64,000 nucleotides of DNA from the NCBI GenBank assembly GCA_016234115.1, contig JACRHD010000039.1, positions 1 to 64,000 on the forward strand, in the 5' to 3' direction. This document shows, in pieces, positions 31,363-39,504 of this stretch. A model generated the notes under the pieces. It did no database searches. It saw only the letters and a list, made by a program, of their open reading frames with translations, and was not told where the DNA came from. Positions within the stretch are counted from its first letter, which is position 1; each line of letters opens with the position of its first letter. The position numbers and the translations under genes are program-made. The DNA comes from Nitrospirota bacterium. Its GTDB lineage: Bacteria; Nitrospirota; Thermodesulfovibrionia; UBA6902.

Positions 31363-32505
31363 ATGAGAATGTTCCTGGTTTATTTCTTTTCTGTTTATGG
31401 GCTTGTCCATCTCTATGCCTTCTTCAGAATAAAGACCGCCCTGTCAGCGGGCTTGCAGGGCAGCATTCTATTGGCCGCTTTCATGGCCCTTATGATCTTT
31501 GCCCCGTTCATCGTCAATTTTTCTGAAAGGCATGGTTACGAATTCTTCGCCAGGTTTATGTCTTATGCCGGTTATCTGTGGATGGGGTGGCTGTTCCTGT
31601 TTTTTTCCTCCTCGCTCGCGATAGACGTTTGCCGGTTTGTCTTATACGCCGCCGGCCTCGTTCTGCAGAGAGACCTGTCGGCATTGACGCCTTCGGCAAG
31701 GCTGTCATTCATCGTCCCTGTATTGTTTTCGGTTGCGGCAAGCGTATATGGATATTTTGAGGCGAACAATATCCGCACTGAACACATAACGATCAGGACC
31801 TCTAAACTCCCTGACAATATCGGCAGATTGAAGATCGTCCAGATTTCTGATGTGCACCTGGGGCTGATTGTCAGGGAAGAGAAACTGAAGAAGATCATAG
31901 ACCGGATTAAAGGGGCGGACCCCGATATCCTGGTATCGACCGGCGACCTCGTGGACGGTCTTATTAACGGGCTTGAGGGACTCTCTGAACCGTTGAATGC
32001 ACTTGCTCCGAAATACGGGAAATTCGCAATAACGGGAAATCATGAATTCTACGCGGGGATGAACCAGGCGCTGAGTTTTACGAGGAAAGCCGGGTTTCAG
32101 GTCCTGCGCGGAGAAGGGATTACCGTGGAGGGAATAATTAATATCGCCGGTGTGGACGACCCTGCAGGGGACATCTACGGCCGTTCAAAAAAAGTCTCCG
32201 AAAAGGCATTGCTCTCGGGGTTCGACAATGGAAAATTTGTCCTCCTGCTTAAGCACAGACCGCTTCCGGATAAAGAGTCCTTCGGTCTCTTTGACCTTCA
32301 GCTTTCCGGCCATACCCACAAGGGCCAGATATTTCCTTTCAGCCTTGTCACTAAATTGTATTATCCGGCCCACGCGGGGTTGTTAGGCCTTCCCGGCAAA
32401 TCGGTCCTTTACGTAAGCCGCGGCACAGGCACATGGGGCCCGCCGGTCCGCTTCCTGTCGCCGCCCGAGGTGACGGTGATCGAATTGATTAATGAGCGGG
32501 AGTGA
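31363..32505 (+). CDS. Membrane-anchored metallophosphoesterase
   Basis: A 380-residue protein: four or so N-terminal membrane segments (residues 1-135), then a calcineurin-like phosphoesterase domain with the full metal-binding set (VQISDVHLG, VSTGDLVDG, ITGNHEFYAG, LLKHRP, LSGHTHKGQ). It resembles YkuE-type enzymes; the substrate, possibly a lipid such as UDP-diacylglucosamine or a phospholipid head group, is not determined by sequence. It follows DUF5658 by 43 bp and may share the sigma-54 promoter. Confidence 0.85.
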   Translation: MRMFLVYFFSVYGLVHLYAFFRIKTALSAGLQGSILLAAFMALMIFAPFIVNFSERHGYEFFARFMSYAGYLWMGWLFLFFSSSLAIDVCRFVLYAAGLVLQRDLSALTPSARLSFIVPVLFSVAASVYGYFEANNIRTEHITIRTSKLPDNIGRLKIVQISDVHLGLIVREEKLKKIIDRIKGADPDILVSTGDLVDGLINGLEGLSEPLNALAPKYGKFAITGNHEFYAGMNQALSFTRKAGFQVLRGEGITVEGIINIAGVDDPAGDIYGRSKKVSEKALLSGFDNGKFVLLLKHRPLPDKESFGLFDLQLSGHTHKGQIFPFSLVTKLYYPAHAGLLGLPGKSVLYVSRGTGTWGPPVRFLSPPEVTVIELINERE

Positions 32506-32530
32506 TACAATTAACCCGGATAATTCAATC

Positions 32531-32586
32531 GGGGGGTCAGGCCTACACATTTTACTAAATTGTAAATTGTGTAGGCCTGACCCCCC
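32531..32586. repeat. Perfect 19-bp inverted repeat (GGGGGGTCAGGCCTACACA)
   Basis: Arms at 32531-32549 and 32568-32586 match perfectly; after one mismatch, 5 further base pairs extend the stem, leaving a 6-nt loop. It stands between the metallophosphoesterase and uvrA and could serve as a bidirectional terminator, but lacks a T-run. It resembles REP-type palindromes. Confidence 0.8.
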
Positions 32587-32605
32587 CTCGTGTTAAAATA
32601 TCTGA

Positions 32606-35359
32606 ATGTCCAGACATGAGCTCATAATTGAAGGGGCCAGACAGAACAACCTCGGCAATATAAGCCTCAGGCTGCCCCACAATAAATTTATTACTATAAC
32701 GGGCGTGTCAGGCTCGGGGAAGTCATCTCTTGCCTTCGACACTATCTTTGCGGAAGGCCAGTGGAGGTTTATAGAATCCCTTTCCACATACGCCCGTCTG
32801 TTTCTTGAAAAGCTCGACCGTCCCGATGTCGATTCCATAAGGAACATCAGGCCCGCGATAGCGCTTGAACAGAAGAATCCCGTCAAGACCTCCCGCTCGA
32901 CGGTCGGCACCTCCACCGAAATTTACGATTACCTCAGACTCCTTTACGCTAAGATCGCCCAGCCGCACTGTCCGAAATGCGGAAAGATGCTAAAGGCATG
33001 GTCGCCTTCTTCGGCGGCAAAAGCGCTTATAGAGAAACATGCCGGAGAAAAGGCGTTGATACTTTTTGATTCCGAAGAATCCCCTGAGGGTCTGAGGCAG
33101 AAGGGGTTTCACCGGATATGGGTAAATGGAGAGGTAAAGGCTATTGCACCGGCCGGCGATTTCTCGAAATTCCGTACGGGCGAGGTCACCTCGCCCCTAC
33201 TTTCTGTTGTCCTTGACAGGCTTGTCATCAAGGATGAACCCCGGCTGGCGGATTCAGTCGAGACCGCATGGGAACATGGAAACCGGACCATGAAAGTACA
33301 GATCATCCGCCAAACCCCGGGGAAAAATGAACTCCTCAGGTTCAGCGCCGAATTGAAATGCCCGGACTGCAATATCGAAGTCACGAAGCCGCAGCCGCTG
33401 CTTTTTTCCTTCAACCATCCCCTTGGCGCGTGTCCGGTGTGCAAGGGATTCGGAAACATGCTTGAATACTCCGAGGACTGCCTTGTCCCGGACAAGGACC
33501 TGACCCTTGAACAGGGGGCGATAGAGCCGTGGAGCAAACCGTCGAACAGATGGTGGTACAGGCAGTTCGCCAAGGCCGCAAAGAAGCACGGTGTCAAACT
33601 TAATGTCCCGTACAGGGAGCTTCCCGACAAGGCGAAGGAGCTGATATTCAAGGGGGGCGAGGGTTTCTACGGCATGAACGAGTTCTTTGAATATCTTGAG
33701 AGCAGGCGGTACAAGCTTCATGTCCGCGTGTTTTTAAGCCGGTACAGAAAGGCCGCGACCTGCGGTCACTGCAAGGGAATGAGGCTCAGTCCCGAGGCCC
33801 TCGCGTTTACCATCGGCGGCCTGAATATCGCACAGCTCACGGACATGTCGATCACGCAGATGAACGGATATTTCTCAGGGCTTGCCCTGACGGATTACGA
33901 GCGGGAGATTACGGTGGAGATACTCAGACAGGTCAACCTCAAACTGGGGTTCCTGCTGCGAGTGGGGATAGGCTATCTCACGCTCAACAGAGAGGTAAAG
34001 ACACTTTCCGGCGGTGAATCTCAGAGGATAAACCTTGCCAATCAGCTCTCGTCAAGGCTTACAGGGACGCTCTATGTCCTGGACGAGCCGACGGTGGGGC
34101 TTCACCCGAGAGATGTAAGCCGGATCGCTGAAATCCTCAAAGAACTTGCCGAAGCCGGCAATACGGTCATTGTCGTGGAGCATGACAGGGCCATCATAGA
34201 TTCTTCCGACTGGATAGTGGAGCTGGGTCCCGGCGGGGGAAGCAGCGGGGGAAAGGTGCTTTTTTCAGGCTGGAAGAAAGACTTTCTGAATACAGACACT
34301 CTCACCGCGGAGTATCTCAAAGACATCAGGTCGATACCGGTCCCCCCGGTCAGGAGAAGAGTTACGGGGAAGAAGATTACCGTCCGCGACGCTCACGGCA
34401 ACAACCTCAAGCGCCTAAACGTCTCCATACCCCTTAAGACCCTTACGTGCATGACCGGCGTCTCCGGCTCCGGCAAGAGCACCATTGTGGAAGACACAAT
34501 TTACAGGGCGCTGGCGCGCTTTTTCAAAACGGATTTTGAATCCCCACTGCCTTTCGGGTCCATTGAAGGGACCGGGTATATAAAGGGAGTCAGGATAATC
34601 GACCAGCATCCCATCGGCAAGAGCCCGAGGTCCAATCCCATTACATACATAAAGGCCTTTGACCATATCAGGAAGATATTTGCGGAACAGCCCCGGTCCA
34701 AAACCCTCGGTTACACCCCAGGGCATTTTTCGTTCAATACCGAGGGGGGCCGCTGCGGGGCCTGTGAGGGGGCCGGGTTTCAGAAGCTCGAGATGTACTT
34801 TTTCGAAGACCTCTACATCACCTGTGAAGAATGCGGCGGCAGCAGGTATAAGCCCGACATTCTCACTGTGACGTATAACGGAAAGAACATCTACGAGGTC
34901 CTCGATATGACCGTGGATGAGGCGTCGCATTTCTTCAGGATGGTCCCTGCCCTGACAAATAAATTAAAATTGATGTCTTCAGTGGGACTCGGGTACCTGA
35001 GGCTCGGCCAGGCCGCAACCACGCTTTCCGGGGGCGAGGCGCAGCGCCTGAAGGTCTGCGAGGAATTAGGGGTCCTCAACAGGAGGGATTATCTGTATAT
35101 ACTCGATGAGCCGACAGTCGGGCTGCACTCCCATGATATCAGAAAATTGCTCGAGGTCCTCAATGAGCTTGTGGACGCGGGAAACACCGTCCTTCTGGTC
35201 GAGCACAACCTCGATGTAATTAAATGCGCCGACTGGATCATAGACATCGGGCCGGAAGGGGGCGACGGAGGCGGATACCTTGTGGCAGAAGGGACGCCGG
35301 AGGATGTCGCAGCGGTGGAGGGGTCTCATACGGGGAGATTCTTGAGGGAGTATCTTTAG
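32606..35359 (+). CDS. uvrA: Excinuclease ABC subunit A (UvrA)
   Basis: A 917-residue twin ABC ATPase that scans DNA for damage and loads UvrB. First half: Walker A GVSGSGKSSLAFDTIFAEGQ, zinc pairs CPDC and CPVC, signature LSGGESQRINLANQLSS, Walker B LYVLDEPTVGLHPRD. Second half: GVSGSGKSTIVEDTI, zinc pairs CGAC and CEEC, LSGGEAQRLKVCEELG, LYILDEPTVGLHSHD. It is somewhat divergent from housekeeping UvrA, so a second paralogue elsewhere is possible. A palindromic repeat is translated in frame as RTGEVTSPLL at about residues 190-199. No clear ribosome binding site precedes the ATG. Confidence 0.92.
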   Translation: MSRHELIIEGARQNNLGNISLRLPHNKFITITGVSGSGKSSLAFDTIFAEGQWRFIESLSTYARLFLEKLDRPDVDSIRNIRPAIALEQKNPVKTSRSTVGTSTEIYDYLRLLYAKIAQPHCPKCGKMLKAWSPSSAAKALIEKHAGEKALILFDSEESPEGLRQKGFHRIWVNGEVKAIAPAGDFSKFRTGEVTSPLLSVVLDRLVIKDEPRLADSVETAWEHGNRTMKVQIIRQTPGKNELLRFSAELKCPDCNIEVTKPQPLLFSFNHPLGACPVCKGFGNMLEYSEDCLVPDKDLTLEQGAIEPWSKPSNRWWYRQFAKAAKKHGVKLNVPYRELPDKAKELIFKGGEGFYGMNEFFEYLESRRYKLHVRVFLSRYRKAATCGHCKGMRLSPEALAFTIGGLNIAQLTDMSITQMNGYFSGLALTDYEREITVEILRQVNLKLGFLLRVGIGYLTLNREVKTLSGGESQRINLANQLSSRLTGTLYVLDEPTVGLHPRDVSRIAEILKELAEAGNTVIVVEHDRAIIDSSDWIVELGPGGGSSGGKVLFSGWKKDFLNTDTLTAEYLKDIRSIPVPPVRRRVTGKKITVRDAHGNNLKRLNVSIPLKTLTCMTGVSGSGKSTIVEDTIYRALARFFKTDFESPLPFGSIEGTGYIKGVRIIDQHPIGKSPRSNPITYIKAFDHIRKIFAEQPRSKTLGYTPGHFSFNTEGGRCGACEGAGFQKLEMYFFEDLYITCEECGGSRYKPDILTVTYNGKNIYEVLDMTVDEASHFFRMVPALTNKLKLMSSVGLGYLRLGQAATTLSGGEAQRLKVCEELGVLNRRDYLYILDEPTVGLHSHDIRKLLEVLNELVDAGNTVLLVEHNLDVIKCADWIIDIGPEGGDGGGYLVAEGTPEDVAAVEGSHTGRFLREYL
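33174..33200. repeat. GTAGGGGC-framed palindrome inserted in frame in uvrA
   Basis: GGGCGAGGT and ACCTCGCCC flank a central C and are framed by GTAC at left and CTAC at right. It lies within the uvrA coding region, between the insertion-domain strands. Confidence 0.8.
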
Positions 35360-35410
35360 AATTCCCTATCCAACTTGTCCTTCCCATTTTGTTCTGTTCC
35401 CATTTTGTTC

Positions 35411-35439
35411 TTGAAAACCCGCAACTTGATACTTATAAT
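35411..35439 (+). promoter_or_regulatory. Sigma-70-type promoter of the lipoprotein gene
   Basis: TTGAAA (35411-35416), a 17-bp spacer, and a perfect TATAAT (35434-35439). Transcription would start near 35446, leaving a leader of about 110 nt. Confidence 0.65.
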
Positions 35440-35556
35440 AACGGCAATACATGGGATGTGGCTTAACTGCTGGTCCCCATTTATTGACGCGCCCGGCATA
35501 ATTGAAATTTTTCAGGAACGATTTTTGAGATTGCCCAAATTCAGAAAGGGGGAGAT

Positions 35557-36561
35557 ATGAAGCCTTTAAGAATGATTTCTTTGCTGGCGGTCATTTCATC
35601 TCTGGTTATCGCATGCGGCGGCGGAGGCGGTGAAAAGGGCCAGGGCCTCGATGCCGGAGAGGAAGCCGGCATTTCATATTCAGGAATAACTGCGCAGGCC
35701 GTAATAACATCGTCCAATGCCGAGGAAATTTCGATGACGGCATTTGAAGGGAGCGAAACGGCGATCGGCGACAGGAATACCGTACAGAAGAGTTCGTCCG
35801 GTCTTCAGGCACAGGCGCAAAAAGATATCGACCCCTCGCGTCCCCGCGCGCTGATCATATCCCAGACTCTTGAAAGATCATTTCAGGATGCAGATATACT
35901 CCCGAAATCCGGCGCGGCCGCATCAGGCGCGATGGAACACGACAGCATAACTATCAACGGTGACTGCGGCGGCAGTATGGAACAGTCAATTAATTATGAT
36001 CCGGAAACAGGCGAAATAAACGGCACGACAAATTTCAGCGCATACTGCAGTAACGGCGTAACTGTTACCGGCAACACGAATATGTCAGGCAGGTACGATA
36101 TCAATGATCCGGCCGGCTACCAGGTGGTAACAGTCAATTTTAATGACCTGAACACGTCCTATGAAGGGGAGACTTCCGTCAGCAGAGGGAGTATTACTTA
36201 TGATTACACGGCGTCTCCGGATGCCGCAGAGATGAATATGCTGATAAGCTGCTCCTGTTCGGGAAAGGTGTACAACTATGAAAACTTCGGTATGACTTTT
36301 TCTGCAGGAGAGGACTCTACCGGACAATATCTGGAATTTACCTTGTCCGGACGTTTCTATGACCCGGCATACGGCTACGTGGATGCGTCAACTGTCAGGC
36401 CTTTCCGCATTTATGCCGGCGCGGGTTGGCCGTTTACGGGTCTCCTTGTGGTTTCAGGCTCCGGCAACAGCAAGGCCAAATTGGAAATGGTTTCCAGAGC
36501 GTCATATCGCATTTACTCCGACGAAGACGGCGACGGGTCGTTTGATACGGTCCGGGATTAG
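35557..36561 (+). CDS. Secreted lipoprotein of unknown function
   Basis: A 334-residue protein with a lipoprotein signal peptide (lipobox VIAC at about residues 18-21, followed by a Gly-rich GGGGG linker). The mature part is Ser/Thr/Asn/Asp-rich, with beta-strand character and a pair of Cys in INGDCGGSMEQS and AYCSNGVT that could form a disulfide, plus CSCSG near residue 230. It ends with an EF-hand-like acidic loop DEDGDGSFDTVRD. No family is recognised. The ATG follows GGGGGAGAT. Confidence 0.75.
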   Translation: MKPLRMISLLAVISSLVIACGGGGGEKGQGLDAGEEAGISYSGITAQAVITSSNAEEISMTAFEGSETAIGDRNTVQKSSSGLQAQAQKDIDPSRPRALIISQTLERSFQDADILPKSGAAASGAMEHDSITINGDCGGSMEQSINYDPETGEINGTTNFSAYCSNGVTVTGNTNMSGRYDINDPAGYQVVTVNFNDLNTSYEGETSVSRGSITYDYTASPDAAEMNMLISCSCSGKVYNYENFGMTFSAGEDSTGQYLEFTLSGRFYDPAYGYVDASTVRPFRIYAGAGWPFTGLLVVSGSGNSKAKLEMVSRASYRIYSDEDGDGSFDTVRD

Positions 36562-36709
36562 CCCCGGCAGGGCGTCCCGGTTTCCCGGGTTTTTCTCCCA
36601 GGCGTTTATATCCTCCGCATACAGAAGGTCCCGGACAGAAAATTCCCTGCCCAGGTCCTTCAATACCCCTCGTAATCCCTGAGTGAAATCAGCACGGGCG
36701 ACCTCCCGG

Positions 36710-37093
36710 TCACTTGACGATGACCTTATGTCCCGTAAGATGAAGTATCAATACGATCAGCAATATTATTATGAGAACGGCTATTACGGCCCCGAGGCCG
36801 TCGTCTCCTCCTGCCCTCAGGTCATCCAACTGCTGAGCATAAGCGTGAAGCTGCTGGTCGCTCATGATTGCCAGCCTTTCCTTTACCTCATCGGCGCTGA
36901 ACCCCAGGTCTTGAAGTCTCTGGCTTACAAGCTTTGACTCAAGAAAGGCCCGTATCTTTCCAAGATCGGATTGCCTCTGTACGTCAGACAGGACTATCGC
37001 CTGGGAAGGGCTGAAGGCCCCCTCCGCTCGAGGGACGACGGAGATAACGAACAGCGCGAACACAAGGTACCATGCTAAAGATTTTCTAATCAT
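36710..37093 (-). CDS. PA2779 family protein
   Basis: A 127-residue membrane or periplasmic protein: signal-like segment (SLAWYLVFALFVISVVPRAEG), a helical middle with SPSQAIVLSDVQRQSDLGKI, RLQDLGFSADEVKERLAIMS and DQQLHAYAQQLDDLRAGGDD, then one C-terminal membrane helix (AVIAVLIIILLIVLILHLTG). This matches the PA2779 family, normally paired with a C39-peptidase-like PA2778 gene, which is absent here. The role is unknown. AGGAG lies 7-8 nt before the ATG. Confidence 0.8.
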   Translation of the reverse strand: MIRKSLAWYLVFALFVISVVPRAEGAFSPSQAIVLSDVQRQSDLGKIRAFLESKLVSQRLQDLGFSADEVKERLAIMSDQQLHAYAQQLDDLRAGGDDGLGAVIAVLIIILLIVLILHLTGHKVIVK

Positions 37094-37247
37094 ATTCTGC
37101 TCCTTTCCTTTTGTTTATAAAAAATTATAGTCCAAAAAAATAAAAAGTAAAGGGAGCGGAACCGCGCCGGTCAAATCCTTCGTGATTATTTTGTGACTGA
37201 GACTTGCCATAGGGGGCTCGATTTGAGGTATTAAGAAATTGCTCCGG

Positions 37248-37267
37248 TTGTCCGAAAAGTTAGGACA
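37248..37267. promoter_or_regulatory. Inverted repeat TGTCC-N10-GGACA, possible operator
   Basis: A short dyad immediately upstream of the PEP-CTERM gene's ribosome binding site. Position suggests an operator; no promoter of known class is evident beside it, so the reading is tentative. Confidence 0.35.
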
Positions 37268-37281
37268 GAGGAGATTAAGTA

Positions 37282-38079
37282 ATAAAGCGATATACCCACA
37301 GCAGGCGTTCGACAGCGGCTTTGACTGTGGCCGTTTTTGCGGTCATACTCGCTTTTGCAGCGCTTATTGCGGCTTTGAAGGCGCTTAAACAGAAAGATGA
37401 AGAGAAATATGCAAATATGGCTGTCCCTTACGTGGAAATATTTCAGGATGCTTCGTTTGAGTCTAACGGGAAGTGGTACGGGCTTTGCGGGAAAAATTCA
37501 GTCCATTCTGTTGAGGATTTCCGGCGAATCGTTTCAGAAGATCCCCTTCTGACGAGGCATTTTGCAGATTTCAGATGGGAAAATGTACGGACCGGCAAAT
37601 TGGATAATGCCGTGCCTGCATACGTGAATTTCAGAAAAGACGGTTTGATATTCCGTAAAGAAAGGCCAATCAGACTCCCGGCAGGGGACGGATATATTAC
37701 TGACGGTAACATAACGTTGCGCACCCATTGTTGTAATGATTACGTAGCGGCGCCTCCCATACAGGAATCATCAGGCCCGCCCATCGAAATATCGTCAGCG
37801 CCGCCTGCTCAATCAGCGGCAGGCCCCCCGGTTCAAATGTCCGTGAGCCCTCCGGCACAGATGTCTTCGCCGCCTCCTGCCAGACTACAGCGCGTGGAGG
37901 CGCCTCCGATTAAATCCTCGAAACCCGTCTTTTTTACAGGAATAGTCAAGCCATTTCAGAAACGTTCCCGGAACCTCGTGCCTACGCCTGTTCCTGAGCC
38001 GGGAACAGTCCTGCTGCTTGGAATGGGGATTTCAGCGGCGGCGGCAGCGAATTATTTTATAAGCAGGGGCAAAAAGTAA
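37282..38079 (+). CDS. PEP-CTERM sorting domain protein, Pro-rich
   Basis: An exported protein of about 265 residues ending in a PEP-CTERM tripartite signal (PVPEPGTVLLLGMGISAAAA, then NYFISRGKK), recognised by an exosortase for surface display. An N-terminal hydrophobic segment (ALTVAVFAVILAFAALIAAL) is followed by a folded region and a proline-rich stretch (about 150-210, repeated PP motifs). The start is uncertain: GAGGAG at 37268-37273 is ideally placed for an ATA at 37282, giving IKRYTHSRRSTAAL as a basic n-region, whereas the first conventional codon is a TTG at 37321, 48 nt past the binding site. It overlaps the next gene by 1 bp. Confidence 0.75.
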   Translation: MKRYTHSRRSTAALTVAVFAVILAFAALIAALKALKQKDEEKYANMAVPYVEIFQDASFESNGKWYGLCGKNSVHSVEDFRRIVSEDPLLTRHFADFRWENVRTGKLDNAVPAYVNFRKDGLIFRKERPIRLPAGDGYITDGNITLRTHCCNDYVAAPPIQESSGPPIEISSAPPAQSAAGPPVQMSVSPPAQMSSPPPARLQRVEAPPIKSSKPVFFTGIVKPFQKRSRNLVPTPVPEPGTVLLLGMGISAAAAANYFISRGKK

Positions 38080-38735
38080 TGATTAAGGCCGCGTCGACAT
38101 TCTTTTTTTTTATTCTGTACGGCGTGTCTCATGCCGGACCGGCCAAGACCCCGGCCGGCTCAATAGGTTTCGAAAATACCGGGGCGTATTATTCAAACTG
38201 TTTATCTTCCAAAGAGATGGAACTTTTTAAACTGATAAATGAATATCGGATTAAAAACGGGCTGCCGCCAGTTCGGGTCTCAAGATCGTTGTCAACCGTT
38301 GCGCGTATACATGCTGCGGATTTAAGTGTTAATAAACCTCATGAACTCGTAGATTTTGACGGTTCAGCCTGCACCCTGCACAGTTGGTCTGATAAAGGAA
38401 ACTGGTCTTCGGGTTGTTATACTGACGACAACCGTCACGCGGAGATAATGTGGAACAAGCCGAGGGAAATTACCTGTAATTTATACACAGGCAACGGCTA
38501 TGAAAATGCATACCTTACTACGTTGAAAGAGGTCTCGGCCGCAAGGGTTTTCGAAAGCTGGAAAAACAGCCCTTCTCATAATTCACTTATCCTTGAACTC
38601 GGCGTCTGGAAAAATATCAATTGGCCTGCAATGGGGATTGGGGTATATGAAAATACTGCGACCGTATGGTTCGGTGACATAGAAGACCCAATCGGAGATG
38701 TTGAGCCGTGCGGGAATCAGTCGCCGGGGGGCTGA
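38079..38735 (+). CDS. Secreted CAP-domain protein (first of a tandem pair)
   Basis: A 218-residue protein with a signal peptide (MIKAASTFFFFILYGVSHAG) and a CAP/SCP (YkwD-like) domain: ELFKLINEYRIKNGLPPVRV, STVARIHAADLS, SWSDKGNWSSGCYT, GYENAYLTT, FESWKNSPSHNSLIL and WPAMGIGVYENTATVWFGD. Five to six Cys suggest disulfides outside the cytoplasm. CAP proteins bind lipids or act at the cell surface; the exact role is unknown. It is co-transcribed with the PEP-CTERM gene (ATG overlaps its TAA). Confidence 0.85.
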   Translation: MIKAASTFFFFILYGVSHAGPAKTPAGSIGFENTGAYYSNCLSSKEMELFKLINEYRIKNGLPPVRVSRSLSTVARIHAADLSVNKPHELVDFDGSACTLHSWSDKGNWSSGCYTDDNRHAEIMWNKPREITCNLYTGNGYENAYLTTLKEVSAARVFESWKNSPSHNSLILELGVWKNINWPAMGIGVYENTATVWFGDIEDPIGDVEPCGNQSPGG

Positions 38736-38749
38736 CGTCGGAGGGATGT

Positions 38750-39442
38750 ATGATAAAGCAAATACAACTATGTAAAAAGTTTTTCTTGATTGTGTCGACA
38801 CTGTCCATAGCGACCTGCTTCACGTTGGACGGGGATGCGATTTCCGCAGGAGGTGAAATATCCGCTGAAACCCTTGCCCTGCAAAAGGAAGAACCTAAAC
38901 CGGGCAAATGCCTTAGTGATGCGGAGGCTGATCTTGCGCGGCTTATTAACGAATACAGGAAGCAGCATAACCTTTCCGAAGTCCCTGTAATGGAGACGCT
39001 CTACCTGACGGCGAAGTGGCATGTCATAGACCTGTCGCTCCATGAGCCTCACAAAGGCAAAAAAGATCCGCTCGGAAAGAAATGCGACCTCCGTAGCTGG
39101 TCGGATAAAGGCGCGGGCAGGGGCAACTGGAAGCCGGTTTGTTATACATCCGACCATGCGCATGCGCTGGATATTCTTGAAAAACCGGCGGAGATAGCAG
39201 GTTACAAAGGCAACGCTTATGAAAACGTGTACTGGACGTCCGCTCCTTTAACGCCCGAAATGGTGCTCAGGGCCTGGCAGAACAGGCCGGGCGAAAGAGG
39301 ACTGATCATAGAAGAGGAGAACTGGCAGGACAGTAATTGGGCCGCAATGGGAGTCGCCATCTTTGAAAACTCCGCCTCCGTATGGTTCGGCAGCGAGAAA
39401 GATAATTCGGGATTAATGCAGCGCTGCAAAGAATCCCCCTGA
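38750..39442 (+). CDS. Secreted CAP-domain protein (second of a tandem pair)
   Basis: A 230-residue paralogue of the preceding protein. It has a signal segment (MIKQIQLCKKFFLIVSTLSI, ATC) and the same domain landmarks: DLARLINEYRKQHNLSEVPV, SWSDKGAGRGNWKPVCYTSD, AYENVYWTS, WQNRPGERGLII and WAAMGVAIFENSASVWFG. I use the ATG at 38750, 4 nt after GGAGGG; the frame is open 14 codons further but lacks a binding site. With the two preceding genes it forms an operon for surface proteins. Confidence 0.85.
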   Translation: MIKQIQLCKKFFLIVSTLSIATCFTLDGDAISAGGEISAETLALQKEEPKPGKCLSDAEADLARLINEYRKQHNLSEVPVMETLYLTAKWHVIDLSLHEPHKGKKDPLGKKCDLRSWSDKGAGRGNWKPVCYTSDHAHALDILEKPAEIAGYKGNAYENVYWTSAPLTPEMVLRAWQNRPGERGLIIEEENWQDSNWAAMGVAIFENSASVWFGSEKDNSGLMQRCKESP

Positions 39443-39504
39443 TCGGGGTAATTCCAGGCACGCCACAACTATCAGGATAGAGTTATAATGCAAGAAACTC
39501 CAAA

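Noticed and set aside
32594-32606. Leaderless promoter for uvrA (TAAAAT just before ATG)
   Set aside because: No acceptable -35 box; the upstream region is occupied by the 19-bp inverted repeat.
36498-36700. Minus-strand open frame between the lipoprotein and the PA2779-like gene (DFTQGLRGVLKDLGREF...)
   Set aside because: No start codon with a binding site, it overlaps the lipoprotein 3' end antisense and has no recognisable family; it may be a remnant but cannot be supported.
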